Of a stretch of DNA of 64,000 bases, positions 34,321-45,560 are shown one piece after another. This DNA comes from Geosiphon pyriformis (Eukaryota > Glomeromycota > Glomeromycetes > Archaeosporales > Geosiphonaceae): contig JAAOMT010000617.1 in assembly GCA_016748015.1 (NCBI GenBank), positions 165,925-229,924 of the forward strand, read 5' to 3'. The translations under genes were made by a program, and so were the position numbers. How positions within the stretch are numbered: position 1 is the first letter of the stretch; every line of letters begins with the position of its first letter. The notes under the pieces were generated by a model. It was not told where the DNA came from. It searched no databases and saw only the letters and a list, made by a program, of their open reading frames with translations.

Positions 34321-35081
34321 TTAAATTGGTGAGTATCATTTTGCATAGTGTTAGGAATGGGATAATTATTTTGCTGTAATGTTTGGAGGGAGGGGCTCAT
34401 AATTCCCAAGCTTGAACTTGATTGAATTTGATTTGAACTAGAAGGTGCTTGGTTTAAATCTGGTAGCTTATTTGAATTAAGATCGAATTCTGAATGTGCT
34501 GATGGGTGGTATTGAGGCTGGTAAAATGAGGAATTCTTATTACCATTTATATGAGTGACGTTTTGACCATCAGTATAGAGAATCGGATGAGGAATATTAT
34601 TTCCCTGAGCGGGGGTTTGGTTATTGAATTCTAAATGTGCCAGCGGATGGTGTTGAGGCTGGTTAAATGAGGAATTATCATTACCATTAACATGAGTGAC
34701 GTTTTGATCATCAGTATAGAGAATCGGATGAGGAATATTATTTCCCTGAGCGGGGATTTGGTTATTGAATTCTAAATGTGCCAGCGGATGGTTTTGAGGC
34801 TGGTTAAATGAAGAATTATCATTACCATTTACATGAGTGACGTTTTGATCATCAGTATAGAGAATCGGATGAGGAATATTATTTCCCTGAGCGGGGATTT
34901 GGTTATTGAATTCTAAATGTGCCAGCGGATGGTGTTGAGGCTGGTTAAATGAGGAATTATCATTGCCGTTAACATTAGTGACGTTTTGATCATCAGTATA
35001 GAGAATCGGATGAGGAATATTATTTCCCTGAGCGGGGGTTTGGTGATTGCTGACGAGATTGCTTGAAACGCGCTGATTCAT
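34140..35081 (-). CDS. Q/N-rich protein with four 47-residue repeats
   Basis: Single-exon ATG ORF, 313 residues. After a short N-terminus (MNQRVSSNLV) come four near-perfect repeats of 47 residues (141 bp), each containing PAQGNNIPHPILYTDDQNV and NGNDNSSFNQPQ then HPLAHLEF. A Ser/Asn/Gln-rich stretch follows, then a charged, probably coiled-coil C-terminal helix (LKEDILNAEQDNIYKKRYIL). No signal peptide or known domain. The composition suggests an intrinsically disordered, possibly aggregation-prone protein. Its 3' part lies inside the inverted repeat, and the opposite copy at 39.8 kb holds a decayed version, so the gene may belong to a mobile or duplicated unit rather than to the core genome. 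DNA identity between the four repeats is high, implying recent expansion. Confidence 0.6.
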   Translation of the reverse strand: MNQRVSSNLVSNHQTPAQGNNIPHPILYTDDQNVTNVNGNDNSSFNQPQHHPLAHLEFNNQIPAQGNNIPHPILYTDDQNVTHVNGNDNSSFNQPQNHPLAHLEFNNQIPAQGNNIPHPILYTDDQNVTHVNGNDNSSFNQPQHHPLAHLEFNNQTPAQGNNIPHPILYTDGQNVTHINGNKNSSFYQPQYHPSAHSEFDLNSNKLPDLNQAPSSSNQIQSSSSLGIMSPSLQTLQQNNYPIPNTMQNDTHQFNQFPQTNPNLISLQNSLKLKEDILNAEQDNIYKKRYILNNQRYILYKMQKLDQLKSRFSV

Positions 35082-35603
35082 AGCTGTGCTCTGAAAATTG
35101 AGAATAATAAATACTAGGATTATTGTTCAACAAGGTTTAATTGCAGATATTTTGGGTTTTTGAATCAAAGTTTTTCTGCGGAAAAAGTGGCGAATATATA
35201 TATTGTAAAAAATGGTGATCTTTACTACAATAGGACGAATTAAGGTGCATTTTTTTTCGACTTGTAAATTTCCAAAGGGGGTTTCAATTTTCTGTACTAC
35301 ATTATTAAAAAAACCAGTTAGATTTCAACATCTACTGTAGAATTACTGACAAAAAATTCCTAAACGCCAATTTTCTGTACTACCTTATTTAAAAAGCGAC
35401 TGTGGCACTGCAATTGTGTTTAATGATTTAACCATTTTCTTGTGACGATTTATTTTAATTCTTCTTACGCCAAAAAGAAACGACGTTGAATAAGTATTAG
35501 AAAATCACTTTGAAGGGTTGCTAAATAAGCTTTAAAATTTTAAAAAAAAATTTTATTGAAACAACAAATATGTTTTTTAATATCTAAAATTATTTCTTTT
35601 TGG
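35082..35603. other. Intergenic between Q/N-rich gene and transporter
   Basis: No gene. A direct repeat is visible: CAATTTTCTGTACTAC followed by TTATT-A-rich sequence at 35285 and again at 35368. It lies between the start of the Q/N-rich gene and the 3' end of the transporter and could be regulatory or a short duplication. Confidence 0.4.
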
Positions 35604-35893
35604 CTATGGGTCATCATCCCGTTTTTCTAAAACATTTATTACATTGTGAAAAGATGGATGAATATTTTCAGCTTCTAATCTCAATTTTTTTGAATTGTAG
35701 AATAAGATTAAAACTGCAAAGACCAAGCTAACAACTCCTTCGAACCATAAACCTCTTTTTTCCTTGACAGGTTCACGGAGTTGATCCATTGCAATTGTAA
35801 ATCCAATTTCAACGAGACTCGAAGCCATCCATAAGACAGAGGATGATATATTCGCTGAAAGGGGATATGTACCTAAAAAAGGAAAAGAGTATT

Positions 35894-35925
<32 letters not shown>

Positions 35926-37652
35926 ACAAGTTCGTAGAAAGAATAATAAATAAATTTATACAAACATTCAACAGCTAGCTCTAAAAAAACTGGTTTTACA
36001 CCTAGATGTAAAAATCCAATGGCACCGCACACGATTGCAAGTAATAAAAAATTGTTTGGTCTTACTAAAAGAATTTTTAATTAAACAATTTTTTGAAATT
36101 TTAAACAATATTTTGGGAATATAATAATGCAAACTAAATATATCAATTACCTAAAAATATTAATGAAAATAGTAGGCCAGCCGTTAATGGGACTGATGTC
36201 TTAAGAGCAAAATGATGGATATGAAATTTGTCAACCAAGGGGCTAATTAGTCCAGCACCAACCAAACTAGCTATAAACATGCTACCAGTTAACCATCCTA
36301 CATTTCAAATAAGAGTCGTGTTTGTTTATTATTTATTTTCAATTAAACAATATTAAAATAGAAATTCAATAACCTGCTTCAGTTTCAGTATATTCAAATG
36401 CTGTCAACAAGCCACTGCCAAGTTGTGCCAATGCGATCATAAATCCATTTGAAATTGAGAATCCAAGCAAAAGTTTCCAAAAATTCCAATTCTTTACAAG
36501 TTTTTTGAAACCTGGTAGAAAATCTTCTGGAGTTTGACTTGCTGTAAAAGTTGGTGGTGTGGAAGGTTTCTCTCGTATAAAAAATGTTGAAAAAACTAGT
36601 GCCGTTGCACCTATGGATGTTAAGAGAAGCTGAAATGTAGATTAAGAAATTGAAATATTTAACTTTAAGATAATTTCACATATTAAATAACTTTTTTTTT
36701 TTTTTTTTACCAAGTACTTTAGATCCTTTTGTTCTGAAACAAAATATGGAATAGAGATGCTGGCAAACGCTTCACCCAAAGGCAGAGCTTCGAAATAACA
36801 AAGTTTTGTAAATTTCTGTCTGATCTTACTTTTTTTAATAAAAAGAATCACAGTTAAAATAAATTACAAATAGTAGCAATCATGGTAGCCGTTGTTCTTC
36901 CGCTTTCATTAAACCAAGTCATAGCATACTATAAGAGTAGTATTAAAAATTAAAATTCGACGAGAGCTTGAGAAATATTTCATTTGAATTAATAATTACC
37001 ATGACAGGTATTGTTATAAAAAATGGATCAGCGATGGCACAAATAGTCTAGAAAAGAGGGAAGTTAAAATTTTTGATTTATTGTAGTTGATGGTAATTTT
37101 TTTTTTCAAATTGTCTTACCTGACCAACAGCAACAATCGCGAACCGTTTAGACGCCTCATCAAAGTACGTTGCAGAAAATCGAACCCATGTTCCGATGGC
37201 ATTAAAAAGTGCTCCAATTAAAAGCTAAATTTTTTTTTGGAAATTGTATAAATAAATAAAATTATCTTTTTTAATAAATTTCTTATACAATATTTGTTAT
37301 TAATACTTACTCCCCTAGTAATTCCATATTTTTCTATAATAGGAGTACTGAGAAAAGATACAAATATAAAAACAACCATATATTCCAAGGAAAGCATGTT
37401 GATAGTGGTCAAAGAAACGTTAAAATAATTGGTTGAAATGTTTGGAATTGGAGAAAAAGTCAACCAATTAAAGGTTGATGATATATTAAGAAGAACGATT
37501 ACGATTAGACCAGCCCAACGTTCTTTATATACTCGATAGAATGATTCATTTAAAGATGTTGATGAAAGGGACGAAAGTGATAATGTATCTAAACTTTTCG
37601 TAATATTTGATCGTGAATCTACTAGAGTTAAAAAGCTTTCTCCTCTTTCCAT
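35604..37652 (-). CDS. MFS transporter, FLVCR/SLC49-like
   Basis: Nine exons: 37311-37652, 37120-37224, 37000-37047, 36868-36928, 36711-36787, 36374-36629, 36151-36297, 35966-36064 and 35604-35872. All are in frame, giving 467 residues. About 12 membrane spans are expected. Family landmarks: ERWAGLIVIVLL then FNWLTFSPIPN in span 1, LIGALFNAIGTWVRF, TICAIADPFF, TWFNESGRTTATMIA, GEAFASISIPYF, and LELAVECTYPLSANISSS near the C-terminal half. These match the FLVCR/DIRC2 (SLC49) group of the major facilitator superfamily, whose animal members move haem or choline. The fungal substrate is not known. The last intron is read through by an apparent ORF with a (ACA)n run. I placed its donor at GAAT/GTTTGT because this restores the conserved ECTYPLS. 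The gene sits between the two arms of the inverted repeat. Confidence 0.85.
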
Positions 37653-37659
37653 TTTTTTT

Positions 37660-39824
37660 TTTTTAATAAAAATAAAGTTAAGAATAAATGGAGAGAAACT
37701 CTTGAAATTTTTAATAAGAAAAATTTGGAAGATTGTTTATTAAATTCTTTCCATTTTATAATTATTTTTTTGAAATGATTCCAAAAAAAATTACGCATTT
37801 ATAATATCTATATTCTAGGAGCACATTTACTGATTATGTTAAATTTCATTTTGTTTTCACGAACAACTAGTAATTAATCTACAATCATTCAGATTTAGTA
37901 AATAGTACAAGGTTAAGAAACTTTAATTTGAAATGAGGATATGAGATGTGAGACTTATTTTTGAATGAAGACTAACGGCAACAGCAAAAATAACATTTTC
38001 AAGCCTTTTTACTTTAAATGCTTTCTTATGGCAACCTGAGATTATGAATATTTTTAAGATTTATTTTTGTTTTTGATCGTCAGAGTTTGGATAAATTTAA
38101 AATCAAAGAAAATGTCGAGAAATAATGTGAACAAACATGTCTAGCACGCAATTTTTAATTATTAAACTTTAATTCTATTTTAAAAAATATCTTTCATTCA
38201 GATATGGATTTGTGCGTCTAAAATTCTGTCACATATGTATGTAGTACTTCGTTCTATTCTAGATTACCAAACTATCAAATCTAGTCTTTATTTACTTTGG
38301 TTTCTGCAAAATTTTATTTTAATCAATGTCAAAGATTCAATTTTACTGGTTAAGATTTTCGTAATCCTAACCAAAATCCTAAATAACGCGGTGATCTTAT
38401 TGAATAATTATCAAGCAAAACTCATACAAAATGGGTATCTTTGATTTATTTTAATAATTTCATGCAGTATGATCCCATTATGTGGTTACATATTGGCAAC
38501 ACACATAATAATAAATGCTTACAATTTATGATTAAATTCTACAGTGATCATGTTCATTTCTTAATTTATCAATAATTTTCAAACTTTAATTAATTTACTA
38601 ATTGCTATAAACAAAGAATGTCCCTTTTTTTAAATTGTTCACTATAAAGTAATTTTCATAGTCAAGTATTAAATCTTGATATGAAATCAAATTTGAGAAT
38701 TATTATTATTATACTCATTGTAAATCTTTTGAAACCATTTTTTCATTAGATCTTTAAAGGCTCAGCTTTTTAATTAACGAGCAATCCATCTAAACAGAAT
38801 GAGCTTCTTGAAAAAGTAAAAATAATACTGTAATGCCTTATTAATATCAAAAATGTCAATAAGACACTCCAAAATTTTCATAAAAACCTTTTTATAAGTA
38901 ACCTAAAAATATTCTCAGCAAAGCTTTCATCAGCTATTTTAACGTATTTTTATATTAGTCTCTTTATTTTCATTTTTTTTTCTGGGTTTTTTCCCATTTT
39001 TCATGATGCGAATACTTCCCTTAAATCAAAATTTTCGAAATTTTAAATGGAAAAACTATGTGTTTTGTAAGGTTTTTATTTGTTAAATTAAATTTTCGCG
39101 TCAAACTGGTTAAAATATCGATATGATCTATTATAAAAACAAAATTTTTAGAAACGGGTGAAATTTAGACAAGCCAATATAAGAGATTTAGAAAAGATAA
39201 TTTTTAAAAAAACCCTAGTTTATGTTTATTTGAGCTTTTTCATATAGAAAGCACAACATGTTTGGTTATAACTTGCTATCATATGTTATCTTGTATTATT
39301 GCTGACTATTTCATATTATTTTGTATTATAGCTTATTATTACAAGTTATAACTAATTTTGTAGATCTTTTGGTTATTAAATATTAATTTGTTTTTGCTGT
39401 TTTCTAGCTTAGGTAACAGCATGGATGACTTTTTAATTTAAATATGTATATTATTTTCCTTTTCTAAAAATTTAGTAAGTTTAACAATATATAAAAAAGA
39501 TTATAAGTACTGTTAACAAAATAATATTTTTGATTATAAATAGATCTATTTAAGATAAAGAAATACAATTTCATAGCTGGTGTAATTAAAAAATTAACTA
39601 TAAGATTAGCAACAACTTTAATAATTAGTTCAAGTTCAAATACAACTAGTAATTTGAAAATCAAGTTAATTATAGTTTTGTTCATAATTTAAATATTTTT
39701 TCTTGTTTTTAATTGTTAATTGCTGTTCTAAAATTTAGTTATAATGGTAAATTAGTAAACAAAAATAATTAATTTTTAATAATTGGTTTATTAGTCCAGT
39801 TTTTTTTAAAGATGTTAAGATAAT
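37660..39824. other. Intergenic, AT-rich; no confident gene
   Basis: No convincing coding frame. The ORFs (38235-38444, 39464-39685) are Ile/Leu/Asn-rich and match AT-rich chance. The part from about 39.4 kb may be further decayed sequence of the right repeat arm, since weak similarity to the Q/N-rich gene continues there. Confidence 0.35.
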
Positions 39825-41087
39825 TAAAAGTTCTGATTTCATTTCATAACTTTTTAAAGTTATAAGAAGATATTTTAAATACAGAGTAAGATAATATTTA
39901 TAAAAAGAAAGATATTTTAAATAAGGAGTGGTATATTTTTTACAAAAAGCAATAATTGGACCAGCTAAAAAATTATAAACATGTAAAACAGATTTTTTAT
40001 TACAATAATCCGATTAATTTTTGTAAAATAACAAGTTTAAATTATTATTTTTTCACTTATTTAGCTTTTTTCATTTAAAGAAAATATTGTCATTAGAAAG
40101 AAAAAAATTTGCTTTAATAATTGAAAAAAATTTTGACCATTAGCAAAACATGTCAAAACAACTGTAGAGCAATTTTTGTCATTATAAATAGTATAAATAT
40201 GAACTTAATTTTATCATGAAAGTCCAAAATAAATTCGGCCAGTGGCAAGTAAAGTTTTCACCACGAATAAAGTCATCATTCTTGGCTTTAGTAAATACCT
40301 CGCTTGTTTTGAAATAGTTAGGAAATAAAGTTTTTTATAAATTTTTTCAACAATCAAATTATTATATTAAAAATCATTTAATAATTTTATTCATATTTTT
40401 ATATTATGATTAAGAAAAAATTTTTGTAATAATATCAACTTTTAAAATCCTTAAGCAATTGTTAAAATAATTTTGTTTTATAGTGAATAAACTCACAACA
40501 GTGCAAAAAAGATTTCAGCTATGTTAAAGATATTTTAAAATTATTTTAGTAACGATATTTAATATTTCAATCATAAAACTGTTATAAATAACAATTATAC
40601 CTTTTAATTTAACAAAATTTCTCTTTTTTATTTGTATCATATTAAATAAATATCATATAAAAATGTATGATGTAATATAATTACATTAATTTTGTTACAA
40701 TAATTGTGATAAAAATAAAAAATATCCTTTATTTAATTTTTAAATAAGTATATTTTGGGTTTTCATTTTCAATTTATATAATGATTGACTTATTTATTTA
40801 TTTATTTATTTATATTACACCAATTTAAAATATTGATCAAATTTTAATAACACTTTCAAGTTACTTGTATTTTTATTCATTTTTATTTATTATTGCTTAT
40901 GAGAGTATACCAAATCACAACCTACGAAACTGGTGCATATACAGGCCTAAAGTAAGCGTGAATCACGCGTTTTTCTACATGTGACTAGCCGTCAAGACTA
41001 AACTATCTTACATAAAGAAAACCTGCGTCATGCCTAGTTGAAAACAAATTCATAGAATTTAAAACACAAGCCTACATCGGCTCTTGA
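39825..41087. repeat. Right arm of large inverted repeat (decayed copy)
   Basis: This is the reverse complement of 33244-34320, more degraded and without an intact Q/N-rich ORF. The outer end (CTCTTGA at 41081-41087) mirrors TCAAGAG at 33244. The arms enclose about 5.5 kb with the transporter. The 39.83-40.0 kb part corresponds to the C-terminal codons of the Q/N-rich gene, now full of substitutions. An (TTTA)n tract lies at about 40790-40812. Confidence 0.68.
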
Positions 41088-41126
41088 CCATACAACAGGC
41101 CGAAGAATTTTACAGAATCTAAGAGA

Positions 41127-41601
41127 CGCCTAATCTTAATATTGTCTATTTTTTCTATCACTAGATCCACCTCCTCGATCAAGCACCGCTCTTCGTGTTC
41201 GGGCCTCAATTTCGTCATTGGAAGCCAGATTAACTAGCGATGATCAGCCACGAAAGACACCAAATTTCCTATATTTCGCTGTCTTAGTGTTGTCGGGTAA
41301 ACTGATTGATTCCGCGAACCAATAGGGTCCAACAATCTTAGTCCAGTTTCGCAAATCTTGATCTCGTTGATGTTCGGATCTACACCATGTATTCCAGCAT
41401 TTATTCAAACTCTTCACTGTCACAAACACATTCGTAAACATGATCAGAATATTCAACATCGCCGTATCTAATGTATCTGACGTTCAGGTAATTCCTATCA
41501 TAAAGCTTCGTGTGTTCACCCACCGGCAATCGATCGTGCACCGCCTTCATCAAATACGTCCTCAGTCCCGCTGATGGCGCACTCGAATAGCCCGTAGCCA
41601 T
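41127..41601 (-). pseudogene. LINE-like retrotransposon ORF C-terminus, broken
   Basis: The minus-strand peptides read YLMKAVHDRLPVGEHTKLYD then YGDVEYSDHVYECVCDSEEFE, and after a frame change SLNKCWNTWCRSEHQRD ... VGPYWFAESISLPDN, then a TGA and NDEIEARTRRAVLDRGG before a stop at about 41127. A DRLPxGEHTxxY stretch followed by a Cys/His-poor DHVYEC-type segment resembles the zinc-binding C-terminal region of LINE reverse transcriptase proteins common in these genomes. A frameshift near 41405 and an in-frame TGA make it non-functional. The family call is moderate. Confidence 0.4.
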
Positions 41602-41609
41602 GGGACCAT

Positions 41610-43243
41610 TTGTATGTCAAACCTTCAAATCCTTGTCCAATTCTCATGAATTTTTGGTTTTTAATTTTATTTCAAGTTTATTTTTAAAAACATTTTTGTT
41701 AGCTAAATAATTTTAATTTTTTAATTATATTAAATACTCTGATTTGATATATGTGGCAAAAATTTGTTTTATATACTGATCATTGATTGGCATATGGATA
41801 ATGAATTAATATTAATATGTATAATCAAAATTTTAAAAAAAAATCATAATTTACACAAGTGATTATAATGATTTTGTTAAAAATTGGCAGTATTGGTATC
41901 CATTTTTTACCAATTTACACTAGATTTTCTATTATGCAGTAATTTCCACTCATTTTTTAAATTACAAAATTCTAATCTGTAATCTTGGTAAAAATTAATC
42001 ACTATTTGTGGTTACGTTTCCTTTTTTTAACGAACCTTAAAAAATTGTATTATTAAATGAAAATCTTAAATAATTGATCATAATATTTTAAAAAATAAGT
42101 GATCTCAAAAGCAATTGTACATTATAATCATCATGAAGATTTTTGGCGTTTCATTATACTTTTTAAATAAATAATCAGAATTCTATATTTTAGCAAACAA
42201 ATTAAATCAATCATAATTAATAATCATTTTTCATCTGGTTTATTGAAAGGATGCCTTTTTTGGAAGCATAAAAAAAGATTATTGATGTTCAACAAACTTT
42301 TTTGATCAAATTCCTTAACTGCTTGCTTTTTCAAAAAATCTATTTTTTTAAAAGTAAACGTTTTGATATTTTATTTCGAATCTTGGCTTTTTTCGATCTG
42401 GCGCCACATGGCATGAATATTCTTGAAAGATCTAGAAGATGCAGCAAATACAGATCCACAACTGGTTATTGCCCCGAATCTAAAATAAGAATCATGAAAG
42501 ATATCTTTCCTTTGCTTTCTATCATGCATACATAGCTTGTTTGATTTTTCCCTACCTTTCATAATATTTTCCGGATTAGGCCCTTAAAAGTTTTGAAGAA
42601 GTAATTTCTTTTCTGAATTCAGAAAACCCATTTAGTGCTCTGTAAAAAATATTTCCTTTGATAACAAATGATTGGTTTTATCGTACGGCTTAAGTTTGAA
42701 TCCGATCTTGAACTTTAGTTGATCCTTTTTGATTGCAAGACGATACACTTAATTTTAACTGTTTTTGCTTTCATAGAATCCTCGATTGATTTACTGCTCA
42801 TCATAATTAAACTTCTTGCTGTCGATTCTGTGGTGGGAAGTCCTATTACGCAACCTTCGAATCCTTCTAGTGTTTGTCCCACACAGCTAAACAACACCAA
42901 TTCACAAACACCCCAATACCCCAACTCTTGGGGACGAGGGTTTATGATAATCTATTGATGCTTGTCATATGACAATCATCAAGAGTTCTATGCATGAAGC
43001 AGTGGTAATGAGTCTCGTTTTAATGTTTTCCGTGTATTCGAACGAATAGTATTTCGCAATATATTCTCTGTCCAATTATACAATACAATATGTACATGGA
43101 ATATTTTACTTTAATCACCAATCATATAAATCTCACTTATTAAAATTATTAAAAGCCCAATATTAAAACCAAATTATAAATATAGCTACCCCATTCTATA
43201 ACCTCGCGTAAGCTACCAAGATCCTCAATTGGTAGGAAATATA
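41610..43243. other. Intergenic; two short uncertain ORFs
   Basis: No gene could be assembled. At 42400-42480 one plus frame contains LKDLEDAANTDPQLVIAPNL before TAA. At 42719-42958 an open frame without ATG ends in a Pro/Ser/Asn/Thr-rich stretch (SPITQPSNPSSVCPTQL). These could be exons of a decayed or unrecognised gene. Confidence 0.3.
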
Positions 43244-45026
43244 TTAGGACAAAAGTTCACTACAACAAAGTTCCAAGTGAAATCAATTTTCCGTAGCTTA
43301 GTCGCATTCTTAATCTGATTTTTTGGTGTTCAAAGGGTTGCTCGGAGTAATTTCTTCATCCCTGTAAAAAATTAAACATCTGTTAATCACAAGAAATTGA
43401 GAAAAAGATCATGTTTCACTTTGATACTCACTCTTCAGAATCACTACGCGTGTCTTCGGCATTCTTTCCTTTCAAGACTCTCAGCGCTATTCGTAAAATG
43501 AGGGCGAACCAATAGATCATAAGAGTTTGGAGCAAAATTAACCCTAGTCCGATTATATATTTAGTCCACCAAGTCAGCCAATAGCCATTCATTGGATTCC
43601 AAATACATGGATTGATTTGTGACAAGCACGATTCAATGAAAGTAGAATACATTATCCATCCATAAAGATAGTGACGCGTGTATGCCCATGTAAGCATAAA
43701 TATGACAAACATAGAATCGGTGACGAAACCTGGAAATTGGAGATATTTGAGGCACTTCGCAAGCTATTGAGTAACCCAATCAAAACATTGAAGAAAAAAA
43801 GAACGAATGAATTTTTTCGTCATAATTTGCCTTTCTGCAAAATACAATACTTGTACTTAAACTGTGTCAAGAAATTTCATGATGTTTAATAAAGTGTAGG
43901 AGGATTCACTCACCGCCAGCCAAATATCTGAGAAATCCATGGTAATAAAGACAGCATTTCCAATTCTTGTGAAATTAGAAAGATAGCTCCCAGAGATTAG
44001 CAAGCAAGTGATAATATGATGAGCTACAATCTCCAAGAAATCCTTTCGAGGCTTTTCTAGATTGAGGATGAGAATTACAACTTGCTGCAGCCAGAAGCCG
44101 AATTGGATTAGGTAGTAGTATTTCTCCAGTGGGGTTAGGTAGAAATGAGGGTAATCAATCCAAAAGTACTTTGTATCGAAATACCAATACGAGCTTTGAC
44201 GCATTATATACTGTGATGTGAAACGAATGATATATTGGAAAAAAATGATAATTGATAAGGTTAATTAAATGCATTTGAGAATTTCATTAGGGATATGTAT
44301 CCCTTTTTTTCAACTATCAAAGAATAAGTGGTTGATGGGTGACCGCCCATATAGAAAGAGATTCCAGGGCATTCCTTATAAACACATCTCCGGATCCCTC
44401 TGACCAATCTTATCCAACCTGAAACGCACCACGTTTCATTGCTCATATCTACAACTCACCAATCCAACGGCGGATGATATTGAATAATAGATAACTACGT
44501 AACTCTGCTCCATGAACCTAGTAAGTTTGGCTTTTTTCTGAATGCCGGCCCAAGTTCCAATCGGTTTGAGCACATACTGCATCATCGATTCTCTCGTAAA
44601 AGTAAAGACAATGATCCAAAAAAACACTATGCACAGGTCCCATATTCCCTTTCCATAGAGAATCATGGGCATTTCCCCGTTATGTGATGCTCTCGGATAT
44701 GTAATGAATAAAAATTTTGAGAAAGGATTTAGTGGGGTGGGGTTGAACAGGTACCCTAGTAGAATAGTCCCAATGATGATGAGGGGCAGTTCTGTCAAAA
44801 GTTATCATATTAAAATTAGAGTTAAATATGTATATATTTTCAGACGTTGATCAGACAAGGAACGCGAAGAAGAGTTAGATGGCCAACCTATCTGCCGCTC
44901 AATTATGTAAGAAGAAAATTTTGTCGCCAAGGATTTTTTTTTTACGAAGAGCGCTTCATAAATGAAGTTCTTTTCGTTAGGCCAATTCGAGATAACAGGC
45001 TTCGTTTCTGTTACTTTAGTTGACAT
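43244..45026 (-). CDS. LAG1-type ceramide synthase (TLC domain)
   Basis: Five exons: 44888-45026, 44460-44791, 43914-44210, 43432-43763 and 43244-43361. They join in frame into 405 residues. It should acylate sphingoid bases with fatty acyl-CoA to make (dihydro)ceramide in the ER membrane. The Lag1 motif is complete: HHIITCLLISGSYLSNF then TRIGNAVFITMDFSDIWLA, including the two catalytic His and the downstream Asp. Several membrane spans precede and follow it (ELPLIIIGTILLGYLF, WDLCIVFFWIIVFTF, YIIGLGLILLQTLMIYWFALIL). The C-terminus is acidic, including DTRSDSEEDEE, a likely CK2-type phosphorylation cluster as in yeast Lag1/Lac1. The start is the ATG at 45026 (MSTKVTETK); the frame is open upstream but has no earlier ATG in reach. 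Donor 1 is GTTGGC, unusual but in frame. It looks functional. Confidence 0.87.
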
Positions 45027-45029
45027 GTT

Positions 45030-45560
45030 TCTAAACCCTTTGTTGTCTCCTTCGATCTCGTCCAAACACTTTCAAAAAAGTATAGCTCCTTCGGAAAAAA
45101 TTGGTTTATTTGATAAGGGGAAAGAATAGATGCTGAGACAGTTTACTGGTTACAATCTGGATGGGAAAGAAACGGTCAAGAAGGAATAATTTAAAAGAAA
45201 ATTTTCGAAGATCAAAAAGGCAAATTTTTTTTTACTTCACGCAGAAATAAATTCGTCGAAAAGAGCACAAAATTTATCATCATTGGATAGATCACGACTA
45301 ATACATTTAAACGAAAATCTTTACCATTTTAGCTTTCTCATATGTATCAATTTTATCCATCGGAAATGAAGAATCTTTCATAAACTTCAATGACATCAAA
45401 AAAGCGTCACATAACCTTTAAAATGGAAAAAGGATAGCTGAACGAGTGACATAATTGATCAGCGATGAGAATAATGTTTACATTAGCAAACAGACTTCTA
45501 AGATTTCTAAAGCTAAAAATTGTGAAACAGAACAATCCGAATATTAAATCCACAAATTAT
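45030..45560. other. Upstream region of the ceramide synthase gene
   Basis: Ordinary intergenic DNA of moderate AT content, probably holding the promoter of the minus-strand ceramide synthase. No defined motif could be assigned. It ends where composition changes abruptly at about 45.56 kb. Confidence 0.4.

Noticed and set aside
35875-35965. Coding poly-Thr stretch in the transporter
   Set aside because: The apparent ORF reads through an intron. Using donor GAAT/GTTTGT and acceptor TTTAG restores the conserved ECTYPLS, so the repeat is intronic.
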